From NCBI GenBank assembly GCA_944363995.1, contig CALVVV010000018.1:1-21117 (forward strand): a stretch of DNA of 21,117 nucleotides, written 5' to 3'. Below are positions 14,347-21,117 of the stretch, piece after piece (position 1 is the stretch's first letter; every line of letters begins with the position of its first letter). Below the pieces are notes generated by a model that made no database searches, had not been told where the DNA came from, and saw only the letters and a program-made list of their open reading frames with translations. Source of the stretch: an uncultured Bacilli bacterium (GTDB lineage: Bacteria > Bacillota_I > Bacilli_A > RF39 > UBA660). Position numbers and translations under genes: made by a program.

Positions 14347-14811
14347 ATGTACGATGAGTATTTTATTAATGAGGATACTCTACTATTAGTGCCAATTACT
14401 AAAAATAAAACTAAAGTTTATGATATTAATGGTACCTATATAATAAAGAAAAACATATTTGAAATAGTTGAAATTAGCTGTCAATATCATGGTAGTAGTT
14501 ATATTGGAAGATATATAGGTGCAAAAAATTTGTTAGATATGGATTATAAATTGCCAATAATAATTGATGAAGTAAAGGAAATCATAATTTTGCCTACTTG
14601 TTCACCTAAATCAGAAAATTGTTGTTGGATATGCGTTAATAATGTTGATAATTATGAAAAAATAAAGAAAAATTCTAAAATAAAATTTATAAATGGTGTG
14701 ACATATGAATTTAATATTTCTATTAATTCTTTAGAAAATCAAATAATGCGTGCTACTATGTTATTGATGCGGTTAAAGAGAAGAAAAAATAATCCTAAAA
14801 AATTCGGTTAA
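14347..14811 (+). CDS. comK: ComK-family competence transcription factor, short C-terminus
   Basis: The 154-residue protein aligns with ComK, the master activator of competence genes in B. subtilis. ISCQYHGSSYIGRYIGA (43-59) matches SCRFFGSSYAGRKAGT. KLPIIIDEVKEIIILPT (68-84), with a Trp at 94, matches KPPIMVDPSNQIFLFPT...CGWIS. INGVTYEFNISINSLENQI (115-133) matches SNGKTMELPISYNSFENQV. B. subtilis ComK is about 190 residues; this one stops at NNPKKFG. It therefore lacks the C-terminal region with the FMLYP motif through which MecA-ClpCP degrades ComK. The ATG follows the strong GGAAGGAGGT. The gene has its own promoter and terminator and sits where yaaA usually lies between dnaN and recF. 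The assignment rests on motif comparison from memory; DNA binding and competence function are inferred. Confidence 0.85.
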   Translation: MYDEYFINEDTLLLVPITKNKTKVYDINGTYIIKKNIFEIVEISCQYHGSSYIGRYIGAKNLLDMDYKLPIIIDEVKEIIILPTCSPKSENCCWICVNNVDNYEKIKKNSKIKFINGVTYEFNISINSLENQIMRATMLLMRLKRRKNNPKKFG

Positions 14812-14836
14812 AATAGGCAACTTTGCCTATTTTTAT
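14810..14836 (+). terminator. Rho-independent terminator after comK
   Basis: AAAATAGGCA pairs with TGCCTATTTT around ACTT, followed by T-rich sequence. It starts at the comK stop codon and isolates comK from recF. Confidence 0.88.
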
Positions 14837-14865
14837 TGTTTTTAACTATAAAATTATGATATAAT
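14836..14865 (+). promoter_or_regulatory. Promoter of the recF-gyrB-gyrA operon
   Basis: TTGTTT (14836-14841), 18-bp spacer, TATAAT (14860-14865) with an upstream TG that makes an extended -10. The leader to the recF ATG is about 70 nt and shows no S4-domain (yaaA) gene. Confidence 0.75.
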
Positions 14866-14941
14866 ATATTCGTGAGTAAGGGTGTACATAAATAGATTAA
14901 AATCGAAAATAATGCCATTTTAAACAAAAAGAGGTGAAAAT

Positions 14942-16063
14942 ATGTATTTAGAAAAATTAGAATTGCAAAATTTTCGAAATTACGAAAGATTGAAAATTAA
15001 CTTAAATAGTCATATTAATATTATTTATGGAAACAATGCTCAAGGAAAAACTAATTTATTGGAAAGTATCTATGTTTTAGGAATTACTAAATCTCATCTT
15101 CTTCAATTAGATAATAATTTAATAAAAATAGGTAAAAATTGTTGTAAGATAAAAGGAATTGTAAGAAAAAATAAAATACAATCAAAATTAGAATTAGAAT
15201 ATTTATCAGATAAAAAAATATTAAAAATTGATAATCAGGAAATAAAAAAAGTAAATGAATATATTAATAATAGTTTGAATATTATTATTTTTTATCCTGA
15301 AGATTTAGAAATTATAAAAGGTTCACCCAATAATCGCCGAAATTTTTTAAATTTAGAATTAAGTCAATTATCAAATAATTATTTAACAATATTGATGGAA
15401 TTTAATAAATTATTGAAAATAAGAAATGAATATTTAAAAAAATTTAATAAAGGTCAAAAATTAGATATTACTTATTTTAAAATAATAACAAATTATTTTG
15501 TTGATAAATCATATCTTATATATAAAATGCGTAAAAAATTTATTGATAAATTAAATGAAAATTGTGAAAAAATATTTTATGAAATAACTAAATTAAATAA
15601 TTTTAATATTAAATATGTGACAAATTATACTGATGGTAATTTTGATGATATAAAGAAAAATTTATTAGAAAAATTAGAAAGAAATTTAAATAAAGAAATA
15701 AAATTTGGGAGTACATTGTATGGACCTCATCGTGATGAAATAGAATTTTTTATAAATGATAAAAATATTAAATTATTTGGTTCACAAGGACAAAAAAGAA
15801 TGGCTATTTTAGCTATTAAATTGTCAGAAATTCCTATTTTTAAACAATTTAAAAATACTAATCCAATTTTATTATTAGATGACGTGTTTAGTGAGTTAGA
15901 TGATATAAAGAAAAATAATGTTATTAAATATCTTGCTGATGATATTCAGGTAATTATAACAACAACGGAAATAAAAAAAATAAATAAAAAAAAGTTTTCT
16001 TCAGTAAGTATATTTAAAATAAAAAATGGCGAAATAATTAGAACAGAAGAGGTGGAAAAATGA
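14942..16063 (+). CDS. recF: DNA replication and repair protein RecF
   Basis: RecF is an SMC-like ATPase that acts with RecO and RecR to load RecA at gapped DNA and stalled forks. At 373 residues it has the family length. The sequence has LQNFRNYE at the N-terminus, Walker A GNNAQGKT (30-37), the signature region LFGSQGQKRMAILAIKLSEI and Walker B ILLLDDVFSELD. The ATG follows AAGAGGTGA. The stop overlaps the gyrB start in ATGA, so translation is coupled. The usual S4-domain RNA-binding gene yaaA upstream of recF is missing in this window. The protein is notably Lys/Asn-rich from the AT-rich codon use, but no domain is lost. Confidence 0.97.
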   Translation: MYLEKLELQNFRNYERLKINLNSHINIIYGNNAQGKTNLLESIYVLGITKSHLLQLDNNLIKIGKNCCKIKGIVRKNKIQSKLELEYLSDKKILKIDNQEIKKVNEYINNSLNIIIFYPEDLEIIKGSPNNRRNFLNLELSQLSNNYLTILMEFNKLLKIRNEYLKKFNKGQKLDITYFKIITNYFVDKSYLIYKMRKKFIDKLNENCEKIFYEITKLNNFNIKYVTNYTDGNFDDIKKNLLEKLERNLNKEIKFGSTLYGPHRDEIEFFINDKNIKLFGSQGQKRMAILAIKLSEIPIFKQFKNTNPILLLDDVFSELDDIKKNNVIKYLADDIQVIITTTEIKKINKKKFSSVSIFKIKNGEIIRTEEVEK

Positions 16064-17991
16064 AAGAAAGTCATTACGATGCTTCCGATATTCAAGTATT
16101 AGAAGGATTAGAAGCAGTAAGAAAAAGACCAGGTATGTATATTGGAACTACTAGTAGTAAAGGTTTACATCACTTAGTTTGGGAAATAGTTGATAATGCA
16201 ATTGATGAAGCATTAGCGGGTTTCTGTGATGATATTGAAATAACAATCAATAAAGATAATTCAATAACGGTAAAAGATGATGGCCGTGGAATACCAACAG
16301 GAATTCACGCCAAAACTGGTTTATCCACAGTAGAAACAGTTTATACCGTATTACACGCAGGTGGTAAATTTGGTGGCGGCGGATATAAAGTATCAGGTGG
16401 ACTTCACGGCGTTGGTGCATCAGTTGTTAATGCTTTAAGTAGTTGGGTTGAAGTTAAAGTTTATCAAAATGGTAAAGTATATTTTATAAGATTTGAAAAT
16501 GGTGGGCATACAATTGAACCATTGAAAGTAATCGATGAATGTTCTATAGATAGAACAGGTACTACCGTTACATTTAAACCAGATCCAGAAATATTTACGG
16601 AAACAACAATTTATGATTATGACATATTAAAAACAAGAGTAAGAGAATTAGCCTTTTTAAATAAAGGTTTAAGATTATTATTAATCGATGATCGTGATCC
16701 TTTAAACATAAGAAAAGATGAGTTTGTTTATGAGGGTGGTATTAGTGAATATGTTAAAATGTTAAATGAAAATAAAACACCTATTCATGAACAAATCATT
16801 CATTTAGAAGGCTCTTTAGATGATATTTCAATAGAAGTAGCATTACAATACAATGAAGGATATTCTGCTAATGTTTATTCATTTACAAATAATATTAATA
16901 CTTATGAAGGTGGTACTCATGAAGATGGAGTTAAAAGAGCATTAACAAGAATTATTAATAACTATGCTAAAAATAATAAATTATTAAAAGATAATGATGA
17001 ACCTTTATCTGGTGATGATGTTCGTGAAGGCTTAACCATGATTGTTTCATGTAAACATCCAAATCCACAATTTGAAGGTCAAACTAAAACAAAATTAGGA
17101 AATAGTGAAGTAAGAAAAATAGCCGATGATGTATTTAGTGAAGGATTCGAAAGATTTTTATTAGAAAATCCTAATGAAGCTAAATTAATTGTTGAAAAAT
17201 CTATGACTGCTGCTAGAGCTAGAGTTGCAGCTAAAAGAGCCCGTGAATTAACAAGGAGAAAAGGTGGATTAGACACAATTAATCAATGGGGAAAATTAAC
17301 AGACTGTACTAGTAAAGATGCTTCTATTTCTGAAATATTTATCGTCGAAGGTGATTCCGCTGGTGGTTCTGCTAAAGGTGGTAGAGATCCTAAAACTCAA
17401 GCAGTTTTACCTTTAAGAGGAAAAATATTAAATGTTGAAAAAGCGAGATTAGATAAAATATTGGCAAACGAAGAAATAAGAAGTATGATTACGGCTTTTG
17501 GTACTGGTATTGGTGATGAATTTGATATTAATAAATTAAGATATCATAAAATAATCATTATGACCGATGCTGATGTCGATGGCTCTCATATTAGAATCTT
17601 ATTATTAACTTTATTTTATAGATTTTTTAAACCAGTTATTGAAGGTGGTTATGTTTATGCTGCTCAACCACCACTATACAATATTAAACATGGTAAAATA
17701 ACAAAATATGTATTAAATGAAGAAGAAAGAGATGCCTATATTGCAGATTTATTAGAAAAAAATCCAAATATTAAATATGAAGTTAGTCGTAATAAAGGTT
17801 TAGGTGAGATGGATGCTCACGAATTGTGTGATACAACTATGAATATTGAAAATAGAACATTAATCCAAATAACTATTGACGACGCTATTGCTGCAGATCA
17901 AGTATTTGAAACTTTGATGGGTGAGCAAGTAGATCCTAGAAGAGAATTTATTGAAAATAATGCGGTATATGTAGAAAATTTGGATATTTAG
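16060..17991 (+). CDS. gyrB: DNA gyrase subunit B
   Basis: GyrB is the ATPase subunit of the A2B2 gyrase that introduces negative supercoils. The 643-residue protein has the GHKL ATPase domain (EIVDNAIDEALAGF; DDGRGIPTGIH; GGLHGVGASVVNALS), the transducer domain, and the TOPRIM metal site EGDSAGGSA (430-438) with TDADVDGSH (502-510). The C-terminus has KGLGEMDAHEL and ends near DPRREFIENNAVYVENLDI, typical of GyrB. It lacks the long insert of Gram-negative GyrB. It overlaps recF by 4 bp and is followed 9 bp later by gyrA with AGGAGG starting at its own stop codon. Position beside gyrA at oriC supports gyrase rather than topoisomerase IV. Confidence 0.98.
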   Translation: MKESHYDASDIQVLEGLEAVRKRPGMYIGTTSSKGLHHLVWEIVDNAIDEALAGFCDDIEITINKDNSITVKDDGRGIPTGIHAKTGLSTVETVYTVLHAGGKFGGGGYKVSGGLHGVGASVVNALSSWVEVKVYQNGKVYFIRFENGGHTIEPLKVIDECSIDRTGTTVTFKPDPEIFTETTIYDYDILKTRVRELAFLNKGLRLLLIDDRDPLNIRKDEFVYEGGISEYVKMLNENKTPIHEQIIHLEGSLDDISIEVALQYNEGYSANVYSFTNNINTYEGGTHEDGVKRALTRIINNYAKNNKLLKDNDEPLSGDDVREGLTMIVSCKHPNPQFEGQTKTKLGNSEVRKIADDVFSEGFERFLLENPNEAKLIVEKSMTAARARVAAKRARELTRRKGGLDTINQWGKLTDCTSKDASISEIFIVEGDSAGGSAKGGRDPKTQAVLPLRGKILNVEKARLDKILANEEIRSMITAFGTGIGDEFDINKLRYHKIIIMTDADVDGSHIRILLLTLFYRFFKPVIEGGYVYAAQPPLYNIKHGKITKYVLNEEERDAYIADLLEKNPNIKYEVSRNKGLGEMDAHELCDTTMNIENRTLIQITIDDAIAADQVFETLMGEQVDPRREFIENNAVYVENLDI

Positions 17992-18000
17992 GAGGTTTAT

Positions 18001-20430
18001 ATGGATAAGTTAGAACAAAGAAATATAGTAAATGAAGTACAGAAATCTTTTCTTGAATATTCAATGAGTGTTATTGTATCACGTGCTTTGCCTGATCTAA
18101 GAGATGGTTTAAAACCCGTTCATAGACGTATTTTATACACAATGTTTGAAGACAATTTAACGCCAGATCGTCCATTTAGAAAAAGTGCTACGACAGTAGG
18201 TGCTGTTTTAGGTAGATATCATCCTCACGGCGATACATCAGTATATGATGCTATGGTTCGTATGGCACAAGATTTTAGTTATCGTTATGTTTTAGTTGAA
18301 GGACACGGTAATTTTGGTTCTATTGATGGTGATGGGCCTGCGGCTTATCGTTATACCGAAGCCAGATTATCAAAATTATCACTGGAATTGTTAAGAGATA
18401 TCAATAAAAATACTATTGATTTTACACCTAACTTCGATAATACAACTAAAGAACCTGTTGTATTACCAAGTAGATTTCCTAACATTTTAGTAAGTGGTAC
18501 AATGGGAATTGCTGTAGGTATGGCAACCAATATCCCACCACATAATTTAGGTGAAGTTATTGATGGCTGTGTTGCTTATATCGATAATAACGATATTACG
18601 ATACCAGAATTAATGGAGTATATTAAAGGACCAGATTTTCCAACTGCCGCTACAATTTTGGGAAATAGTGGAATTAAAAAAGCATATGAAACTGGTAAAG
18701 GTACTATAACTATTCGTAGTAAAGTTGAAATAGTTGAAAATAATAATAAAACACAAATTGTTGTTACTGAATTACCTTATCAAGTAAATAAAAAAGCATT
18801 ACAAGAAAGAATTGCCGAATTAGTAAGAGATAAAATAGTTGATGGTATTAGTGATTTACACGATGAAACTAATTTAAAAAATGGTATTAAGTTAGTAATT
18901 ACGCTTAAAAAAGAAGCAAATGCTAATGTTATATTGAATAATTTATTTAAACATACTCAATTACAAACAACATTTGGTATTATTTTCTTAATGTTGGATG
19001 AAGGCCAACCAAAGATATTAAACTTAAAAGAAATTATATCAAAATATGTTGATTATCAAAAAATAATTATAATTAGAAGAACTAAATTTGAATTAGATAA
19101 AGCTGAAAAAAGAGTACATATTTTAGAAGGATATAAAATTGCTTTAGATAATATTGATGAAGTAATTAAAATTATTAAAAATGCTGAAAGCGACGTAATT
19201 GCTAAACAACAATTAATGAACAGATTTAATTTATCTGATATTCAATCTGATGCTATTTTAGAAATGAAGTTAAGAAGATTAACTGGATTAGAAAGAAGCA
19301 AAATAGAAGAAGAATTAAAAGATTTACTAGCATTAATTGAAGAATTAAAATCTATTTTAGCGAGTGATGAAAAGATTTTAAATATAATTAAAGAAGAATT
19401 AATTGCTATTAAAGAAAAATATAGCGATGGAAGAAGAACTCATATTGATATGACAGCTATTGAATATATTGAAGATGAATCATTAATTCCAGTCGAAGAT
19501 ATAGTAATTACATTAACTAATAAAGGCTACATTAAACGTATTAATACTGAAACTTATCGTACACAAAATAGAGGTGGCGTTGGTATTAAAGGTATGAGTA
19601 CGAATGAAGATGATTTTGTTGAAAATATTATTTCAATGACTACTCACGATTACTTATTGTTCTTTACAAATAAAGGAAGAGTATATCGTATTAAAGGTTA
19701 TGAGGTACCACTTTATTCAAGACAATCAAAAGGATTACCTATTATTAATTTATTATCTTTAGATAAAGATGAAATAGTTAAAGTAATGCTTAAAGTGAGT
19801 AGTAATGATGATAATAATTATCTTGTATTTTGTACACAAAATGGTTTGATTAAAAGGACAAACATTAGTGAATTTGATAATATTAGAACAAATGGTAAAA
19901 TAGCAATAACATTAAAAGAAGATGATGAATTAATAGCAGTTAAGAAAACAACTGGTGAAAATGAAATCATCATTGCTTCATCAAATGGTCGTATGATAAG
20001 ATTTGATGAAAAAGAAATTAGAGTTATGGGTAGAACAGCAGCAGGAGTTCGTGGTATTGATGTTGGAGATGGCGTTACCGTAGGTTGTGAAATTGCCGAA
20101 CCAAATCAAGAAATTTTAGTTGTAACTGAAAATGGATACGGTAAGAAAACTGGTGTTGAAGAATATAGAATGACTCATCGTGGTAGTAAAGGCGTTAAAG
20201 GGTTAAATATTACAGAAAAAAATGGTAATATTGTATCATTTAAAACAGTTCATGGTGACGAAGATTTGATGATTATAACTGATAATGGTATCATTATAAG
20301 ATTACCTATTGAACAAGTATCAACAACAGGTAGAGTTGCTCAAGGTGTTAGGTTAATTAATCTTAAAGAAGGTCAAAAAGTTTCTACTGTGGCTACTATA
20401 AAGAAAGAAGAAAATTCTAATGAAGAATAA
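18001..20430 (+). CDS. gyrA: DNA gyrase subunit A
   Basis: GyrA cuts and rejoins DNA and wraps it through its C-terminal beta-pinwheel. The 809 residues include the winged-helix breakage domain with the quinolone-resistance region HPHGDTSVYDAMVRMAQ (74-90) and the catalytic Tyr118 in AAYRYTEARLS. Residues T79 and D83 correspond to E. coli S83 and D87. A coiled-coil (about 350-460) leads to six pinwheel blades with repeated GxRGIxV/GVKGLxI-type motifs. The GyrA box is QNRGGVG (522-528), with Asn in place of the common Arg at its second position. The acidic tail ends KEENSNEE. Thr at the 83-equivalent is also wild type in some bacteria, so resistance cannot be concluded. Confidence 0.97.
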   Translation: MDKLEQRNIVNEVQKSFLEYSMSVIVSRALPDLRDGLKPVHRRILYTMFEDNLTPDRPFRKSATTVGAVLGRYHPHGDTSVYDAMVRMAQDFSYRYVLVEGHGNFGSIDGDGPAAYRYTEARLSKLSLELLRDINKNTIDFTPNFDNTTKEPVVLPSRFPNILVSGTMGIAVGMATNIPPHNLGEVIDGCVAYIDNNDITIPELMEYIKGPDFPTAATILGNSGIKKAYETGKGTITIRSKVEIVENNNKTQIVVTELPYQVNKKALQERIAELVRDKIVDGISDLHDETNLKNGIKLVITLKKEANANVILNNLFKHTQLQTTFGIIFLMLDEGQPKILNLKEIISKYVDYQKIIIIRRTKFELDKAEKRVHILEGYKIALDNIDEVIKIIKNAESDVIAKQQLMNRFNLSDIQSDAILEMKLRRLTGLERSKIEEELKDLLALIEELKSILASDEKILNIIKEELIAIKEKYSDGRRTHIDMTAIEYIEDESLIPVEDIVITLTNKGYIKRINTETYRTQNRGGVGIKGMSTNEDDFVENIISMTTHDYLLFFTNKGRVYRIKGYEVPLYSRQSKGLPIINLLSLDKDEIVKVMLKVSSNDDNNYLVFCTQNGLIKRTNISEFDNIRTNGKIAITLKEDDELIAVKKTTGENEIIIASSNGRMIRFDEKEIRVMGRTAAGVRGIDVGDGVTVGCEIAEPNQEILVVTENGYGKKTGVEEYRMTHRGSKGVKGLNITEKNGNIVSFKTVHGDEDLMIITDNGIIIRLPIEQVSTTGRVAQGVRLINLKEGQKVSTVATIKKEENSNEE

Positions 20431-20443
20431 ATCTTCTTTTTTT
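20422..20443 (+). terminator. Weak Rho-independent terminator after gyrA
   Basis: GAAGA-ATAAA-TCTTC followed by seven T, overlapping the gyrA stop codon. The stem is only 5 bp, so termination may be partial and transcripts could enter the parS array. Confidence 0.6.
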
Positions 20444-20570
20444 GTAGTAATAATTCTAATTTTCAAAATTGAATTTAGTTAACGTAAAATTAACACAAAA
20501 TAATTTAAAGCACAAAACATGTGTATATTGGACACTAAAACAATATTTTATATATTATAAACAAATTCAA
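20444..20570. other. AT-rich gap between gyrA and the parS array
   Basis: No gene is visible here. TTGGAC (20528-20533) with a 17-bp spacer and TATATT (20551-20556) is a possible plus-strand promoter facing the array, but in such AT-rich DNA it is weak evidence. Confidence 0.35.
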
Positions 20571-21117
20571 TGTTCCACGTGAAACATATAAAACAAAATA
20601 AACTAATGTTCCACGTGAAACATAATAAAACAAAATAAACTAATGTTCCACGTGAAACATAATAAATCAAATAATCCAATGTTCCACGTGAAACATAATA
20701 AAACAAATAACCAAATGTTCCACGTGAAACATAATAAATTAAATAAACTAATGTTCCACGTGAAACATATAAAACAAATAACCAAATGTTCCACGTGAAA
20801 CATATAAAACAAAATAAACTAATGTTCCACGTGAAACATAATAAATCAAATAATCCAATGTTCCACGTGAAACATATAAACATAATAAATCAATGTTTCA
20901 CGTGAAACATATAAAAATAAATAACACAATGTTTCACGTGGAACATATAAAACAAAATAAACTAATGTTTCACGTGAAACATATCAACAAAATAAACTAA
21001 TGTTCCACGTGAAACATATAAACAGAATAAATCAATGTTCCACGTGAAACATATAAAAATAAATAACACAATGTTCCACGTGAAACATATAAAACAAATA
21101 ACCAAATGTTCCACGTG
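20571..21117. repeat. Tandem parS array: 15 complete sites plus one cut by the window edge
   Basis: The 16-bp ParB site TGTTNCACGTGAAACA occurs at starts 20571, 20607, 20644, 20680, 20716, 20752, 20787, 20823, 20859, 20894, 20930, 20966, 21001, 21036, 21072 and 21107 (truncated). Steps are 35-37 bp. Twelve complete sites read TGTTCCACGTGAAACA. Those at 20894 and 20966 are the perfect palindrome TGTTTCACGTGAAACA. The one at 20930 is TGTTTCACGTGGAACA, the same site in reverse. Spacers of 19-21 bp are A-rich and almost free of G on the plus strand. The match is to the B. subtilis Spo0J/ParB consensus, not to the Noc site ATTTCCCGGGAAAT. The array should load ParB-CTP clamps and through them SMC beside oriC. 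It runs off the right edge, so total size is unknown. Confidence 0.96.

Noticed and set aside
14872..14895. Tiny ORF GTGAGTAAGGGTGTACATAAATAG in the recF leader
   Set aside because: Seven codons, no Shine-Dalgarno, no sign of coding.
20548..20883. Minus-strand ORFs of 111 and 69 codons rich in CFTWNI / MFHVEH repeats
   Set aside because: They are translations of the parS array that stay open only because the repeat lacks stops. They have no Shine-Dalgarno, and the protein follows the DNA repeat.
20571..21117. Regular short repeats separated by about 20-bp spacers look like a CRISPR array
   Set aside because: Repeats are 16-bp parS palindromes, spacers are low-complexity and recurrent rather than unique, and no cas gene is in the window.

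Overview
The window is the chromosomal replication origin of a strongly AT-rich bacterium with the standard genetic code (TGA is used as a stop, for example after the HD-domain gene and recF). Gene content and order (rpmH-rnpA-yidC-jag ... mnmE-mnmG-rsmG-parB/noc on one side, dnaA-dnaN-recF-gyrB-gyrA on the other) point to Bacillota, probably an uncultured member of Bacilli; the sequence does not fix the lineage further. Nearly all genes point away from oriC: left of dnaA on the minus strand, right of it on the plus strand.

Left arm, read away from the origin. An archaeal-type aspartyl-tRNA synthetase under a T-box leader lies next to oriC. A compact two-transcript locus follows (9402-9738): a plus-strand structured RNA encoding a 27-residue peptide, opposed by a minus-strand promoter that would make a short antisense RNA. 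It looks like a type I toxin-antitoxin module. Then come rpmH, rnpA, yidC and jag, closed by a terminator. A DUF4143-type AAA ATPase gene with its own promoter and three 23-bp-spaced repeats, and a small HD-domain gene, sit upstream of mnmE-mnmG-rsmG with no visible terminator between them. The arm ends in a ParB/Noc-family gene, cut by the window edge inside a tandem 54-bp (18-residue) repeat.

Origin and right arm. DnaA boxes cluster upstream of dnaA and again in the dnaA-dnaN gap, where two boxes abut and lead into an AAT-repeat unwinding region, giving a bipartite B. subtilis-like oriC. Between dnaN and recF, where Bacilli usually carry the S4-domain gene yaaA, there is a ComK-family competence regulator with its own promoter, a 10-bp direct repeat and a terminator. 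recF-gyrB-gyrA follow.

After gyrA the window ends in a dense array of at least 16 parS centromere sites (TGTTCCACGTGAAACA and variants) spaced about every 36 bp and running off the right edge. In well-studied Bacilli parS sites are single and dispersed, so this array is the most unusual element. Together with the repeat-bearing ParB/Noc protein it suggests an unusually concentrated origin-segregation apparatus. The second candidate system is the putative type I toxin-antitoxin locus; the third is comK embedded in the origin cluster.
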